Part shown: one piece after another, positions 8,233-17,000 of the stretch
Numbering within the stretch: position 1 is the first letter of the stretch
How the letters are laid out: each line of letters opens with the position of its first letter
DNA from: DATCIH01 sp036507955
GTDB lineage: Bacteria > Bacillota > Clostridia > Clostridiales > Clostridiaceae
Assembly: GCA_036507955.1 (NCBI GenBank)
Contig: DATCIH010000034.1
Span: 1 to 50,078 of the forward strand
Length of the DNA: 50,078 nt
Reading direction: 5' to 3'
Notes under the pieces: model-generated
Databases searched by the model: none
What the model saw: only the letters and a program-made list of their open reading frames with translations
Told to the model about the DNA's origin: nothing
Program-made: the position numbers and the translations under genes

Positions 8233-8945
8233 TAATATTTCCAGCTATGGATATAAAAGATGGGAAATGTGTAAGACTATATAAGGGAGATTTTAATACT
8301 TCCCAAATAGTGGGCGAAAATCCGGTAGATACAGCCGCCAAGTTTGTTCAAGAAGGTGCAGAATATATCCATATGGTAGATTTAGATGGTGCTTTAAATG
8401 GTGAAACTACCAATATAAAGGTAATAAAGCAGGTCTTAAAGGAAATAAATATTCCTCTCGAGCTAGGGGGAGGTATCAGAGATATGAATTCTGTGGAGAC
8501 TCTCTTTGACATTGGTGTGACACGATTAATTTTAGGTACTGCGGCTTTGAAAAATCCAGGATTTCTTAGGGAAGCTATAAAAAGATATGGCGATTCTATT
8601 GCTGTAGGCATAGATGCTAAGGATGGATTTGTAGCACTAGACGGATGGATAAACATCAGCAAGGTTGATTATATTGATTTTGCAAAAATTATGGAGGATA
8701 TAGGAGTTAAAACTATAATCTTTACAGATGTGAGCCGGGATGGGACCTTAACAGGGCCCAATCTAAAGCAGACTCTAAAGCTAAAAAAAGCTGTTAAGTG
8801 TGATGTGATTGCAGCAGGTGGAGTTAAAGACCTTGAAGATATAAAGTTATTAAAAAAAGAAAATTTTTATGGAGTTATTATAGGTAAGGCCATTTATTCT
8901 GAAAGTATTAAACTTAGCACGGCAATAGATATAGGAAAGGAGTGA
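8229..8945 (+). CDS. hisA: ProFAR isomerase HisA
   Basis: GTG start overlapping the hisH TGA; 238 residues, a (beta/alpha)8 barrel. It isomerises ProFAR to PRFAR. N-terminus IIFPAMDIKDGKCVRLYKG with the catalytic Asp8; phosphate sites ELGGGIRD and AAGGVKD on the two half barrels; FTDVSRDGTLTGPN carries the second catalytic Asp. In HisA the first strand reads PAxDIxxG, which separates it from HisF next door (PCLDVxxGRVVKG). Confidence 0.96.
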   Translation: MIIFPAMDIKDGKCVRLYKGDFNTSQIVGENPVDTAAKFVQEGAEYIHMVDLDGALNGETTNIKVIKQVLKEINIPLELGGGIRDMNSVETLFDIGVTRLILGTAALKNPGFLREAIKRYGDSIAVGIDAKDGFVALDGWINISKVDYIDFAKIMEDIGVKTIIFTDVSRDGTLTGPNLKQTLKLKKAVKCDVIAAGGVKDLEDIKLLKKENFYGVIIGKAIYSESIKLSTAIDIGKE

Positions 8946-8949
8946 ATTT

Positions 8950-9711
8950 ATGCTAACAAAAAGAATTATTCCATGTCTCGATGTTAATATGGGAAGAGTT
9001 GTAAAGGGTATTAATTTTATTAACTTAAAGGATGTAGGAGATCCTGTGGAGATAGCAGAGTTTTACAACAAGGAAGGTGCAGATGAAATAGTTTTCTTGG
9101 ATATAACAGCCACCCATGAAGGAAGAAAAACAATGCTTGAGGTAGTAAGAAGGACTGCTGAAAAGATATTTATACCCTTAACTGTAGGTGGGGGAATTAT
9201 GGGAGTTGAAGATTTTAGAGAGATACTTAAGGCAGGAGCGGACAAAATATCTATAAATTCAGCTGCAGTAAGAGAACCAGAGCTTATAACAAAAGCGGCA
9301 GATAAGTTTGGTAGTCAGTGTGTGGTGGTAGCAGTAGATGGAAGAAAAAGTCCTACTGGAGTGGGTTGGAATGTAGTAGTAAATGGTGGAAGGGTAGATA
9401 CAGGTTTAGATTTAATAAAGTGGGTTAAAAGAGCAGAAGCTCTGGGAGCAGGGGAGATTCTCTTAACAAGTATGGATGCAGATGGAACAAAAAAGGGCTA
9501 CGATATACCTATGACAGATGTGGTATGCAGCAGCATTAATATACCAGTCATAGCCTCTGGAGGTTGTGGAAAACTGGAGCATTTTAAGGAGGTCTTTAAC
9601 AAGACCACTGCAGACGCTGCTTTAGTAGCTTCCTTATTTCACTATAAGGAATTAACGGTAGGGCAAGTTAAAAGATATTTGAGGGAAAATAAAATAGAGG
9701 TAAGATTATAA
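8950..9711 (+). CDS. hisF: Imidazole glycerol phosphate synthase, cyclase subunit
   Basis: 253 residues. N-terminus LTKRIIPCLDVNMGRVVKG with catalytic Asp11; the second catalytic Asp is in VVVAVDGRKSPTG; phosphate loops TVGGGIMG and ASGGCGKLEHF. The barrel takes ammonia from HisH through its core. AAAGGAG lies 8-9 nt before the ATG. The stop overlaps the hisI ATG by one base (TAATG). Confidence 0.97.
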   Translation: MLTKRIIPCLDVNMGRVVKGINFINLKDVGDPVEIAEFYNKEGADEIVFLDITATHEGRKTMLEVVRRTAEKIFIPLTVGGGIMGVEDFREILKAGADKISINSAAVREPELITKAADKFGSQCVVVAVDGRKSPTGVGWNVVVNGGRVDTGLDLIKWVKRAEALGAGEILLTSMDADGTKKGYDIPMTDVVCSSINIPVIASGGCGKLEHFKEVFNKTTADAALVASLFHYKELTVGQVKRYLRENKIEVRL

Positions 9712-10055
9712 TGAATTTAGCTAACGAAAAAGGAAAGCTTGAAGAATTAGTTTATAAGGATCAGCTTATTCCAGCAGTAATCCAAGATTATGAAACCCTT
9801 CAAGTACTTATGGTAGCATACATGAACAAAGAATCTTTAGCAAAAACTCTTGAGAGCGGAACTACTTGGTTTTGGAGTAGGTCAAGAAGGGAATATTGGA
9901 ACAAGGGTGCAACTTCTGGTCATTTTCAATACGTAAAGGATATTTTACTAGATTGCGATAATGATACCTTGCTAATTAAGGTGGAGCAGCTTGGAGTTGC
10001 TTGCCATACTGGAAGGATGAGCTGCTTTTATAAGCAATTAGGAAAGGATGAATAA
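9711..10055 (+). CDS. hisI: Phosphoribosyl-AMP cyclohydrolase
   Basis: 114 residues, the monofunctional cyclohydrolase (step 3). Motifs: MVAYMNKESL, TTWFWSRSRREYWNKGATSG, and the metal region LLDCDNDTLLIKV with GVACHTGRMSCFY, which carries the conserved Asp and Cys residues that bind zinc and magnesium. Separate hisI and hisE genes, rather than a fused hisIE, are seen here. hisF overlaps it by one base and hisE begins one base after its stop. Confidence 0.95.
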   Translation: MNLANEKGKLEELVYKDQLIPAVIQDYETLQVLMVAYMNKESLAKTLESGTTWFWSRSRREYWNKGATSGHFQYVKDILLDCDNDTLLIKVEQLGVACHTGRMSCFYKQLGKDE

Positions 10056-10056
10056 T

Positions 10057-10380
10057 ATGAAAGCTTTAGAAGAATTATATAAAGTTGTTGAGGACAGGAG
10101 ATTTAATGCTATTGAAGGCTCTTATACAAATTATTTATTTGAAAAGGGCTTAGATAAGATACTAAAAAAGCTTGGAGAGGAATGCTCTGAGATAATAATA
10201 GCTAGTAAAAATGGAATAAAGGAAGATACCATATCAGAAATTAGCGACTTTTTATATCATATGGTGGTACTTATCTCAAATGAAGGCATAACCTTAGAGG
10301 ACATATCTACTGAGCTTGAAAAAAGAAGTCTTAAGGTTGGAAATAAAAAACAGGAAAAAAACCTTGAGGGTATTAAATAA
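10057..10380 (+). CDS. hisE: Phosphoribosyl-ATP pyrophosphatase
   Basis: ATG at 10057 is preferred over the one at 10048, since AAAGGA ends directly before 10048 and would leave no spacer for it. 107 residues, all-alpha MazG-like fold. It hydrolyses PR-ATP to PR-AMP (step 2). Metal-binding motif EECSEIIIASKNG and the second helix EISDFLYHMVVLI are clear. Last his gene; the following dipeptidase begins only 24 nt later, so the transcript probably reads on. Confidence 0.94.
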   Translation: MKALEELYKVVEDRRFNAIEGSYTNYLFEKGLDKILKKLGEECSEIIIASKNGIKEDTISEISDFLYHMVVLISNEGITLEDISTELEKRSLKVGNKKQEKNLEGIK

Positions 10381-10404
10381 TTTGGAACAAGGAGTGAATA
10401 AACT

Positions 10405-11820
10405 ATGGATATAAATGAAATGATTGATGAGTTGAGGGAAAAAATAATTATATCTACTTTAGAACTGGTGAAGATAAAGAGTCTTCAGGGGGAAGCACAG
10501 CCAGGGATGCCCTTTGGTGAAGGCGTATCAAAAGTTTTGAATAAAGCTCTAGAGATTTCTAAAGCTCTTGGGTTTACGACTAGAGATATTGATGGATTTA
10601 TAGGCTATGCTGAATATATGCCAGAGGGAATTGACCCTAATTCTGAGGACTATATAGGAGTTCTGGGACATTTAGATGTGGTACCTGAAGGCACAGGTTG
10701 GACCTATCCGCCTTATGGTGGTGAAATACACAAGGGCAAAATATATGGAAGAGGCACCACAGATGACAAATCTCCTATAGTTGCGGCGCTATATGGTTTA
10801 AAGGCTGTAAAGGAGCTTAACCTTCCTTTAAGTAAGAAGGTTAGGATTATATTTGGTACCAATGAAGAAACTGGTTGTGGAGAGATTAAACATTATTTAG
10901 CTAAGGAAAAACCACCGGTAGCAGGTTTTACTCCAGACGCCCAGTATCCAATAATTTATGCAGAAAAAGGGATAACCGTATTTGATATAAGAAAGATGCT
11001 TGACCAGACCCTTGTTAATGATAAGGGAGTAGACATAATAAGACTGGAAGGCGGCTTAGCAGCAAATATGGTACCAGCAAACTGTGAAGCAGAAATTAAA
11101 ACTGAAGACACTACAGGAGTTTTGAAGATTATTGATGAATTCGTAATAGAAAAAGGCTTTGATATAAACTATGAGGTATTAAAGGATACTATAGTATTAT
11201 ATTCAAAAGGTAAAGCTGCCCATGGAAGTCTTCCAGAGCAGGGTCAGAATGCTATAATGCAATTATTTTTACTTCTAGGTAAGCTTCAAGTTAAGGGTAA
11301 GGACTTAAATGATTTTATAGCTTTCATGAATAAATATGTGGCTTTAGAAAATCATGGTGAAGCCTTAGGCATAGGCCTTAGCGATGAACCCTCAGGCAAG
11401 TTATCCTTTAACGTAGGAGTGGCTACCTTAACAGGTTCAGATATAACTTTAGCATTGAATTTAAGGTATCCTGTTACTAATACCTATGAGGACATGATGG
11501 TACCCTTTAACAAAATGCTTGAAGGAGAAGGAATAGTTGTAATTAATATGCTTCATATGAAGCCTCTATATTACCCAAAGGATCATCCTCTTATCAAAAC
11601 ACTATGTGAGGTCTTTGTGGATTATACAGGCCTTACAGCTGAACCACTTGCCATAGGTGGAGGAACCTATGCAAAGGAGATGCCAAACATAGTAGCCTTT
11701 GGACCGATTTTCCCAGGCAAGCCTGATTTAGATCACCAGGTGGATGAGTATGTTGAAATAGAAGACTTAATACTAAATGCAAAAATTTATGGGGAGGCCA
11801 TATATAGATTAGCAAAATAG
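10405..11820 (+). CDS. M20 dipeptidase, PepV/Sapep type
   Basis: 471 residues. Zinc ligands fit the M20 pattern: GHLDVVPEGTGW (first His near residue 90), then YGRGTTDDKSP, TNEETGCGE with the general-base Glu, and the late His in DHQVDEY. The LDVVPEGTGW / GRGTTDDKSP pair is typical of PepV-like dipeptidases, which cleave dipeptides such as beta-Ala-His or L-amino-acid dipeptides in the cytoplasm. AAGGAG precedes the ATG. Close spacing behind hisE suggests co-transcription, which could link peptide-derived histidine supply to biosynthesis; that link is only inference. Confidence 0.88.
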   Translation: MDINEMIDELREKIIISTLELVKIKSLQGEAQPGMPFGEGVSKVLNKALEISKALGFTTRDIDGFIGYAEYMPEGIDPNSEDYIGVLGHLDVVPEGTGWTYPPYGGEIHKGKIYGRGTTDDKSPIVAALYGLKAVKELNLPLSKKVRIIFGTNEETGCGEIKHYLAKEKPPVAGFTPDAQYPIIYAEKGITVFDIRKMLDQTLVNDKGVDIIRLEGGLAANMVPANCEAEIKTEDTTGVLKIIDEFVIEKGFDINYEVLKDTIVLYSKGKAAHGSLPEQGQNAIMQLFLLLGKLQVKGKDLNDFIAFMNKYVALENHGEALGIGLSDEPSGKLSFNVGVATLTGSDITLALNLRYPVTNTYEDMMVPFNKMLEGEGIVVINMLHMKPLYYPKDHPLIKTLCEVFVDYTGLTAEPLAIGGGTYAKEMPNIVAFGPIFPGKPDLDHQVDEYVEIEDLILNAKIYGEAIYRLAK

Positions 11821-11833
11821 GGGGGATTACAAA

Positions 11834-12625
11834 TTGAAAGAAAATAGAATAAAGCTAAGAACAAAAATCATAGGTATTGTTATCATGCTTGTTGGATTAT
11901 TAGGCATAATTGATACGTTTATTGCTCTTAAAAATCATTGGGGCTATAACTTTGGTACCTTTTTTCCTGCAGCGGTGGGAGCATTTATGATAATCATTGG
12001 ATTTATTGAAGGTATAATGGGCAGCTACCGTCTTGGAGCTTGGTATAGAAATAGTAAAAGAGTTATTCTTACTTTATTATTTATTCTTTTTATATCCTTT
12101 TTGTTTATTGAAGGTGTGATAATATATAATGGTTTAAATAAAGATAAAGTTAAAACAGATTATTTAATAGTTTTAGGAGCAGGGCTAAGGGGGGAAACTC
12201 CATCCCTAGCTCTTATGAATAGGATGAAAAGTGCTTTGGTTTATGCAAATAAATACCCAGATGTATTGCTTGTACTATCTGGAGGCCAGGGCATAGAAGA
12301 GACTATATCTGAAGGGGAAGCTATGAAAAGATATTTTATAGCAAATGGTATAGAAGAGGATAGGCTCATTCTGGAGGATAAGGCTAAAAACACTTATGAG
12401 AATTTCAAAAATTCTTACGAGTTACTTAATAATCTGGGAGTAAAAATGCCAGTAAAAATAATGATTGAAACTAATAATTTCCATATGTTTAGATCTAAAT
12501 TCCTAGCAAAAAGGGTAGGATTTATTGCATATGGAGAGCCTTCAGCTATTCCTTATTATTTAATACCTAATTTGTATATACGAGAATACTTTGCAGTTAT
12601 TAAAAGCTTTCTACTGGATAGATAG
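11834..12625 (+). CDS. YdcF-family (DUF218) membrane protein
   Basis: TTG start at 11834 with GGGGGA 7-8 nt upstream; 263 residues. Four hydrophobic segments are predicted in the first 100 residues (about 11-28, 42-60, 75-100), then the DUF218 domain: YLIVLGAGLRGETPS, LVLSGGQGIEETISEGEAM, RLILEDKAKNTYENF, and IETNNFHMFRS. This Rossmann-like domain is shared with YdcF and SanA. Some members are linked to envelope permeability, but no general reaction is established. It is 13 nt after the dipeptidase stop, hence probably in the same transcript. Confidence 0.8.
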   Translation: MKENRIKLRTKIIGIVIMLVGLLGIIDTFIALKNHWGYNFGTFFPAAVGAFMIIIGFIEGIMGSYRLGAWYRNSKRVILTLLFILFISFLFIEGVIIYNGLNKDKVKTDYLIVLGAGLRGETPSLALMNRMKSALVYANKYPDVLLVLSGGQGIEETISEGEAMKRYFIANGIEEDRLILEDKAKNTYENFKNSYELLNNLGVKMPVKIMIETNNFHMFRSKFLAKRVGFIAYGEPSAIPYYLIPNLYIREYFAVIKSFLLDR

Positions 12626-12672
12626 TTTTACGCTCATTATATAAAAACAGTAAAATATCAGGATGGTGATTT

Positions 12673-13380
12673 ATGTTTACACCGGTTAAAAATACTAAAG
12701 TATATGAGGGTATTGTTGATCAAATAAAAGAAATGATAAATAATGGTACCCTAGGAAAAGGGGATAGACTTCCACCGGAAAGAGAACTAGTTGGAATGTT
12801 TAAGGTTAGTAGAGCATCCATAAGGGAAGCCTTAAGATCCTTGGAGATACTAGGGCTTATTGAATGTAAGCATGGAGAGGGAAATTTTGTTAATAAAGAT
12901 TCTGAAAAGGATAAGAAAGAACTGCTATCACTGGTATCCATACTTGAAGGCAGCAAGGCAGAGGAAGTATTATCTTTAGGTAAGGCTATACAAGAGGAAG
13001 CTGCCTCTGAGGCTGCAGGAAATATATCCCATAAACAAATCTTAGAAATTGGATTTATACTTCAAATACTTAAAACTACAAAAGATTCAGAGGTATATCT
13101 TAAGATGGATAAAGAGTTTTTGAGCAAGCTGGTTAAAGCTTCTTCAAATAGTTTGTTAATAAATTTATATGAAAGTATATCAAGTCTTTTAGATGTGATT
13201 ACTAGAATGCCTAAGAAGGAAGTATTTGTTAAGGAAGAAAACAGGCTTATCCTAAGAGTTGAATATGAAAGTATTTATAAAGCGATTTCAGAGCATAATC
13301 CAGAAGCTGCAGCCAGAGCAGTAAGGACACACCTAGAATTTGTTAACCAATTTATAATAAAAAGTGAATTATTTCAATAA
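12673..13380 (+). CDS. GntR-family regulator with FCD domain (FadR subfamily)
   Basis: 235 residues. N-terminal winged helix: VYEGIVDQIKEMINNGTL, GDRLPPERELVGMFKVSRASIREALRSLEILGLIE, GEGNFV. The C-terminal all-helical FCD ligand domain covers about residues 85-230 and includes AIQEEAASEAAG and the last helix AARAVRTHLEFVNQF, whose His is a typical metal/ligand position. FCD regulators usually respond to small acids such as lactate or sugar acids; the ligand cannot be read here. It is 47 nt after the YdcF-like gene, and palindromic repeat copy A follows its stop directly. Confidence 0.85.
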   Translation: MFTPVKNTKVYEGIVDQIKEMINNGTLGKGDRLPPERELVGMFKVSRASIREALRSLEILGLIECKHGEGNFVNKDSEKDKKELLSLVSILEGSKAEEVLSLGKAIQEEAASEAAGNISHKQILEIGFILQILKTTKDSEVYLKMDKEFLSKLVKASSNSLLINLYESISSLLDVITRMPKKEVFVKEENRLILRVEYESIYKAISEHNPEAAARAVRTHLEFVNQFIIKSELFQ

Positions 13381-13509
13381 ATAAATTCAGGGACATACCA
13401 ACTGCTTATAAGACGTAGAAGTCAACACAATCGATATAATAGTAAAATCGATAGTGTTGACTCTTTCGTTTCAGTTGGTGTGTCCCTGTTCCTATTAGAA
13501 CGAATTTAT
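13381..13509. repeat. Palindromic repeat element, copy A
   Basis: Main arms 13388-13404 (CAGGGACATACCAACTG) and 13472-13488 pair over 17 positions with one T-G mispair. Inside is a second hairpin, GTCAACAC 13421-13428 with GTGTTGAC 13454-13461, extended by ATCGAT on both sides after one mismatch. On the right is a small conserved palindrome, GTTC-N6-GAAC (13488-13501). The outermost ATAAATTC (13381-13388) pairs with GAATTTAT (13502-13509). Copy B at 17001-17125 shares the ends but not the interior. It sits between convergent genes and contains the galM stop codon. Confidence 0.8.
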
Positions 13510-14552
13510 CTGGAGCTAAACTTATATATAGTTGTGTAATTATATGTATCGCCGGCTTTTAAAATAGGTGATGGGAAGTTCTTATGTACCATAGCATTTG
13601 GGAAAAATTGTGTTTCTAAGCATAAAGCCTGTCTTTTGTTGTAAACAGCTCCACCCTTACCAATTGCACTGCCGTCTAAAAAATTGCCAGAATAAAATTG
13701 TATACCTGGTTTATCAGTGTAAACTTCCATAACTCTCCCTGATACTTCATCATAAACCTCTGCAGCCTTTTCCTTAAGGTTTCCAGCTGTATTTAATACA
13801 TAGTTATGATCATAACCACCAGCAAAAACCATCTGAGGATCGCTATCATTTATTCTATCACCTATATATGTAGGTGAGGTAAAATCTAAAGGTGTACCCT
13901 TAACGTCTCTAAATTCTCCATTAGGTAGAGAAGCTTCATCAATAACTGTAAATTTATCTGCATTTATCCATACCTTATGCTTTAATATATCACCAGAGGC
14001 ATGACCGGATAAATTAAAATAAGAATGATTTGTAAGATTTATAACTGTAGTCTTATCTGATACTGCAGAATACTCTATTCTTAACTCATTTTCTTCACTT
14101 AAGGTGTATATAACCATCACCTTCAAGTTCCCAGGATAACCTTCTTCTTTATCCTTACTTGTATAACTAAGTTCTAAGGAATCTTCATATACTTCATAAT
14201 TCCACAATACCTTATCAAAGCCAACCTCTCCACCATGGAGATGATTTTCGCCTTCATTTTTAAATAACTTATATTCCTTGCCATCTAACTCAAAAGAAGC
14301 ATTTGCTATTCTATTGGCATGCCTTCCTATTATGGCACCAAAATAAAATGCTTTTTTATTATAGTCTTCTAATTTTTCGTAACCTAAAACTACATCTTCC
14401 AATTTTCCAACTCTATCTGGGGCTTTTAAAGATATTAGTATTCCACCGAAATTAGTGATTTGGGCTTGAAATCCTTTAGAATTTTTTAAGGTAAAATAAT
14501 TTACTGATCTTCCATCTGGAAGGGTACCAAAATGTCCTTTTGTTATACTCAT
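13506..14552 (-). CDS. galM: Aldose 1-epimerase (mutarotase)
   Basis: 348 residues. It interconverts alpha and beta anomers of aldoses. Family motifs: NFGGILISLKAPDR, GRHANRIANASFELDG, NHLHGG with the catalytic His, INLTNHSYFNLSGHA with the second catalytic His, GGYDHNYVL, and ETQFFPNAMVH near the C-terminus with the catalytic Glu. AGAGG precedes the ATG on the minus strand. No other galactose gene is nearby. The stop TAA lies inside the right edge of repeat copy A. Confidence 0.93.
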   Translation of the reverse strand: MSITKGHFGTLPDGRSVNYFTLKNSKGFQAQITNFGGILISLKAPDRVGKLEDVVLGYEKLEDYNKKAFYFGAIIGRHANRIANASFELDGKEYKLFKNEGENHLHGGEVGFDKVLWNYEVYEDSLELSYTSKDKEEGYPGNLKVMVIYTLSEENELRIEYSAVSDKTTVINLTNHSYFNLSGHASGDILKHKVWINADKFTVIDEASLPNGEFRDVKGTPLDFTSPTYIGDRINDSDPQMVFAGGYDHNYVLNTAGNLKEKAAEVYDEVSGRVMEVYTDKPGIQFYSGNFLDGSAIGKGGAVYNKRQALCLETQFFPNAMVHKNFPSPILKAGDTYNYTTIYKFSSR

Positions 14553-14757
14553 TATTAAAACCTCTTTTCATTATGATATATATAGTTTAATAAAGATTGC
14601 CTTCCTAGTCAACAGATTGAGACAATTAAGAGTTGAGAGCTATAAAAGTTACAGGAGTTTCATTGTAATAAGTAATATGTAATGCTAGAATTGAAATATA
14701 GAAGTTATTTATAATCTGCTGATAGTATATTTTATATTATGAAAGGAAGTTAGTATT

Positions 14758-15768
14758 GTGGGTTCACGAGAAAAAATCAAACAAATCTTTGACCTGAAAT
14801 CTAACGGAATGACCGGATTTTGGACGGGTAATCCTCATCCGGAGACTGAAAAAATCTATTTATCACAAATGGGAATAGAAAACCGAGAACTTTTATTCCA
14901 GTCCTTGGAGGATGATTGCCGTTGGCTTCAAGGGGATTCAGCCTATAAGCACCCAGAAGGAAAGCCTATGTTTGAAACTTCCCTGGGGAAAACCCGCATA
15001 GGTTTAAGTGATCCTGGATATTTTTCAGACTGCGAATCATTAAAGCAAGTTGAGGAATTTCCATGGCCAAATCCTAATTTTTTGGATTTTAATGATTTAA
15101 AGGCTGAAATAAAAAAGCATCCTGACAAAGCAATTTTAACTGGTATGTGGAGTCCTTTTTTCCATATTGTGTCAGATTTCTTTGGAATGGAAAACTATTT
15201 TATGAAAATGTATACCGATCCTAAAATTGTTGAATCTGTTACCAATCATATAGTAGACTTCTTTTGTATAGCCAATGACCGGCTTTTTAAGGAAATCGGA
15301 GATTCTGCAGATACTTTCTTCTTTGGAAATGATTTTGGAAGCCAGTTGGATTTGTTGATTTCGCCAGAATCCTTTAAGCAATTTGTCTTGCCTGGGTTCA
15401 AACGGCTGATTGAGGTTGCTAAAAAGCATAACAAAAAAGTGCTTTTACATTCATGTGGCTCCATATATAAAGTCATTCCACTGCTAATTGATGCAGGTAT
15501 AGATGCCCTACATCCTATACAGGCAAAGGCAGCTAAGATGGATGCAGTGACGTTGTCTAGGGAATTTAAAAATGACATTGCTTTTGTAGGGGGTGTTGAC
15601 ACACAAGAATTACTAATATATGCCACACCAAAACAAATCAAAGAGGAAGTATATCGGTTGAGAGAGACTCTCGGCCCTAATTTTGTAGTGAGTCCTAGTC
15701 ATGAAGCTATTTTGCCTAATGTGCCACTATGTAATGTTATCGCAATGGCAGAAGCAGCAAGGGAGTAA
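14758..15768 (+). CDS. URO-D family protein (uroporphyrinogen decarboxylase-like)
   Basis: GTG start with AAAGGAAG 9 nt upstream; 336 residues, a TIM barrel of the URO-D superfamily. Seen: LILTGMWSPF-like segment, FFFGNDFGSQLDLLISPESF, LLHSCGSIYKVIPLLIDAGIDALHPIQ, FVGGVDTQELL, and VSPSHEAILPNVP at the C-terminus. The HSCG and GGVDTQ motifs are more typical of the clostridial relatives of corrinoid methyltransferases (MtaA/CmuA-like) than of true HemE, and no haem gene is nearby. No corrinoid protein gene is adjacent, so the substrate is unknown. Arg codons are mostly CGN (7 of 10), unlike neighbouring genes, which suggests recent acquisition. Confidence 0.8.
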   Translation: MGSREKIKQIFDLKSNGMTGFWTGNPHPETEKIYLSQMGIENRELLFQSLEDDCRWLQGDSAYKHPEGKPMFETSLGKTRIGLSDPGYFSDCESLKQVEEFPWPNPNFLDFNDLKAEIKKHPDKAILTGMWSPFFHIVSDFFGMENYFMKMYTDPKIVESVTNHIVDFFCIANDRLFKEIGDSADTFFFGNDFGSQLDLLISPESFKQFVLPGFKRLIEVAKKHNKKVLLHSCGSIYKVIPLLIDAGIDALHPIQAKAAKMDAVTLSREFKNDIAFVGGVDTQELLIYATPKQIKEEVYRLRETLGPNFVVSPSHEAILPNVPLCNVIAMAEAARE

Positions 15769-15818
15769 AAAATGTTATTAATAATAGTATTTATTAGAGG
15801 TTACAAGGGGGAAAGAAA

Positions 15819-16367
15819 ATGGATTTAGATACATTGAAAATTGATAATTTGAGAAGATGTAAAAAAGGACTACATTTTATTATCGCATCTGTAATCATTT
15901 GGTGCGCAGTACTAATTGTATGGTTACTACCAATAAAAGATAGTCTAAACAAAAATTTATTAACCTTTTGTTTTACTACACCCTTAGTACCACTAGCATA
16001 TATGATTTCAAAGATTATAAAAGCAGAATTTTCAATCAAGGATAATCCTTTAAGTAACTTAGGCCTTTTATTTGCTTGCAATCAATTCTTATATATATTA
16101 ATTCCAATGTGGGTATACCCAACAGTACCAGATAAAATGGTAATGGTTTTGGCTATTATTTTCGGGGCACATTTACTACCTTTTGGATGGCTATATAAGT
16201 CAAAGGCATACTCAGTAATGTCCATACTTATATCTCTAACAGTGTTTATTATTGGAATTATGTTCAGTGCTGTTGCAGTTGCAATAGTTATGATAGTATT
16301 TGAAATAGTATTTTCTATATGGTTAATGATAGAAATTAAAGGGGAAGTTATAAATGAACATTTATGA
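15819..16367 (+). CDS. Small polytopic membrane protein, DUF7010-like
   Basis: 182 residues, about six hydrophobic segments (roughly 23-42, 50-65, 80-100, 108-125, 132-150, 155-172). A stretch NPLSNLGLLFACNQFLYILIP and GAHLLPFGWLYKSKAYS recalls the DUF7010 membrane family of Bacilli; I recognise this only by resemblance. AAGGGGGAAA lies before the ATG. Its last 14 nt overlap the nitroreductase gene, so the two are probably translated together. No function can be given. Confidence 0.6.
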   Translation: MDLDTLKIDNLRRCKKGLHFIIASVIIWCAVLIVWLLPIKDSLNKNLLTFCFTTPLVPLAYMISKIIKAEFSIKDNPLSNLGLLFACNQFLYILIPMWVYPTVPDKMVMVLAIIFGAHLLPFGWLYKSKAYSVMSILISLTVFIIGIMFSAVAVAIVMIVFEIVFSIWLMIEIKGEVINEHL

Positions 16368-16932
16368 AGCTATATTAAAGAGAAGAACTATAAGAAAGTT
16401 TAAACAAGAGGAGATACCTTTAGAGGTCTTGAAAAAGTTAACTAATGCAGCTAGAATCGCACCCTCTGCAAGTAATATGCAACCGCTTAAATATATTATT
16501 GTAAATGATAAGGATAAAGTGAAGGAAATATTTAAATATGTAAGTTGGGCAGGGGCAATAAGACCAGAGGGGAACCCTAAAGCTGGTGAAGAGCCAACAG
16601 CATATATACTCATGCTTTGTGACAAAGAAATAAGAAAAGATGGCTTTGACACTGATGCTGGAGCTGCAATGGAAAACATTATTTTAGCAGGAGTTGAGGA
16701 AGGCATTGGTAGCTGCTGGATGGGAGCTATTGATAGAGGAAATATTACTAAACTTTTAGCCATTCCAGAGAGATTTACTATACATACTTTAGTTTCTCTA
16801 GGCTATAATGGGGAAGATCCAGTTATGGAAGATGAGGAAGGCTCCTTAAAGTACTATAAGGATGAAACAGGTCGACTTCATGTGCCAAAAAGAAAATTCG
16901 AAGATGTAGTCTTTATAAATAAGATAGATTAA
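16354..16932 (+). CDS. Nitroreductase-family FMN oxidoreductase
   Basis: 192 residues. N-terminus YEAILKRRTIRKFKQEEIPLEVLKKL, ARIAPSASNMQPLKYIIV (FMN phosphate-binding Arg and Ser), and AAMENIILAGVEEGIGSCWMGAIDR near the dimer/FMN site. Members reduce nitro compounds, quinones or flavins with NAD(P)H; the substrate here is unknown. AAAGGGGAAG lies about 8 nt upstream of the ATG, inside the end of the upstream membrane protein gene. A short palindrome (16943-16957) follows the stop, then repeat copy B. Confidence 0.88.
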   Translation: MNIYEAILKRRTIRKFKQEEIPLEVLKKLTNAARIAPSASNMQPLKYIIVNDKDKVKEIFKYVSWAGAIRPEGNPKAGEEPTAYILMLCDKEIRKDGFDTDAGAAMENIILAGVEEGIGSCWMGAIDRGNITKLLAIPERFTIHTLVSLGYNGEDPVMEDEEGSLKYYKDETGRLHVPKRKFEDVVFINKID

Positions 16933-16942
16933 TCTATTCAAC

Positions 16943-16957
16943 TTTGCCTGAGGCAAA
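16943..16957. repeat. Short palindrome after the nitroreductase gene
   Basis: TTTGCCT-G-AGGCAAA, a perfect 7-bp inverted repeat 10 nt after the nitroreductase stop. It has no T-run and would make a hairpin with an impossibly tight loop unless the ends open, so it fits a binding site or a cruciform better than a terminator. Confidence 0.4.
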
Positions 16958-17000
16958 TATTGATAAACGTAATCCTTCACTGCCGAAACAAAGAATAATT

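Noticed and set aside
13381..13509. Repeat copies as integron attC sites
   Set aside because: Variable self-complementary interiors are reminiscent of attC, but the conserved ends do not match the attC core sites and no integrase or cassette array is present.
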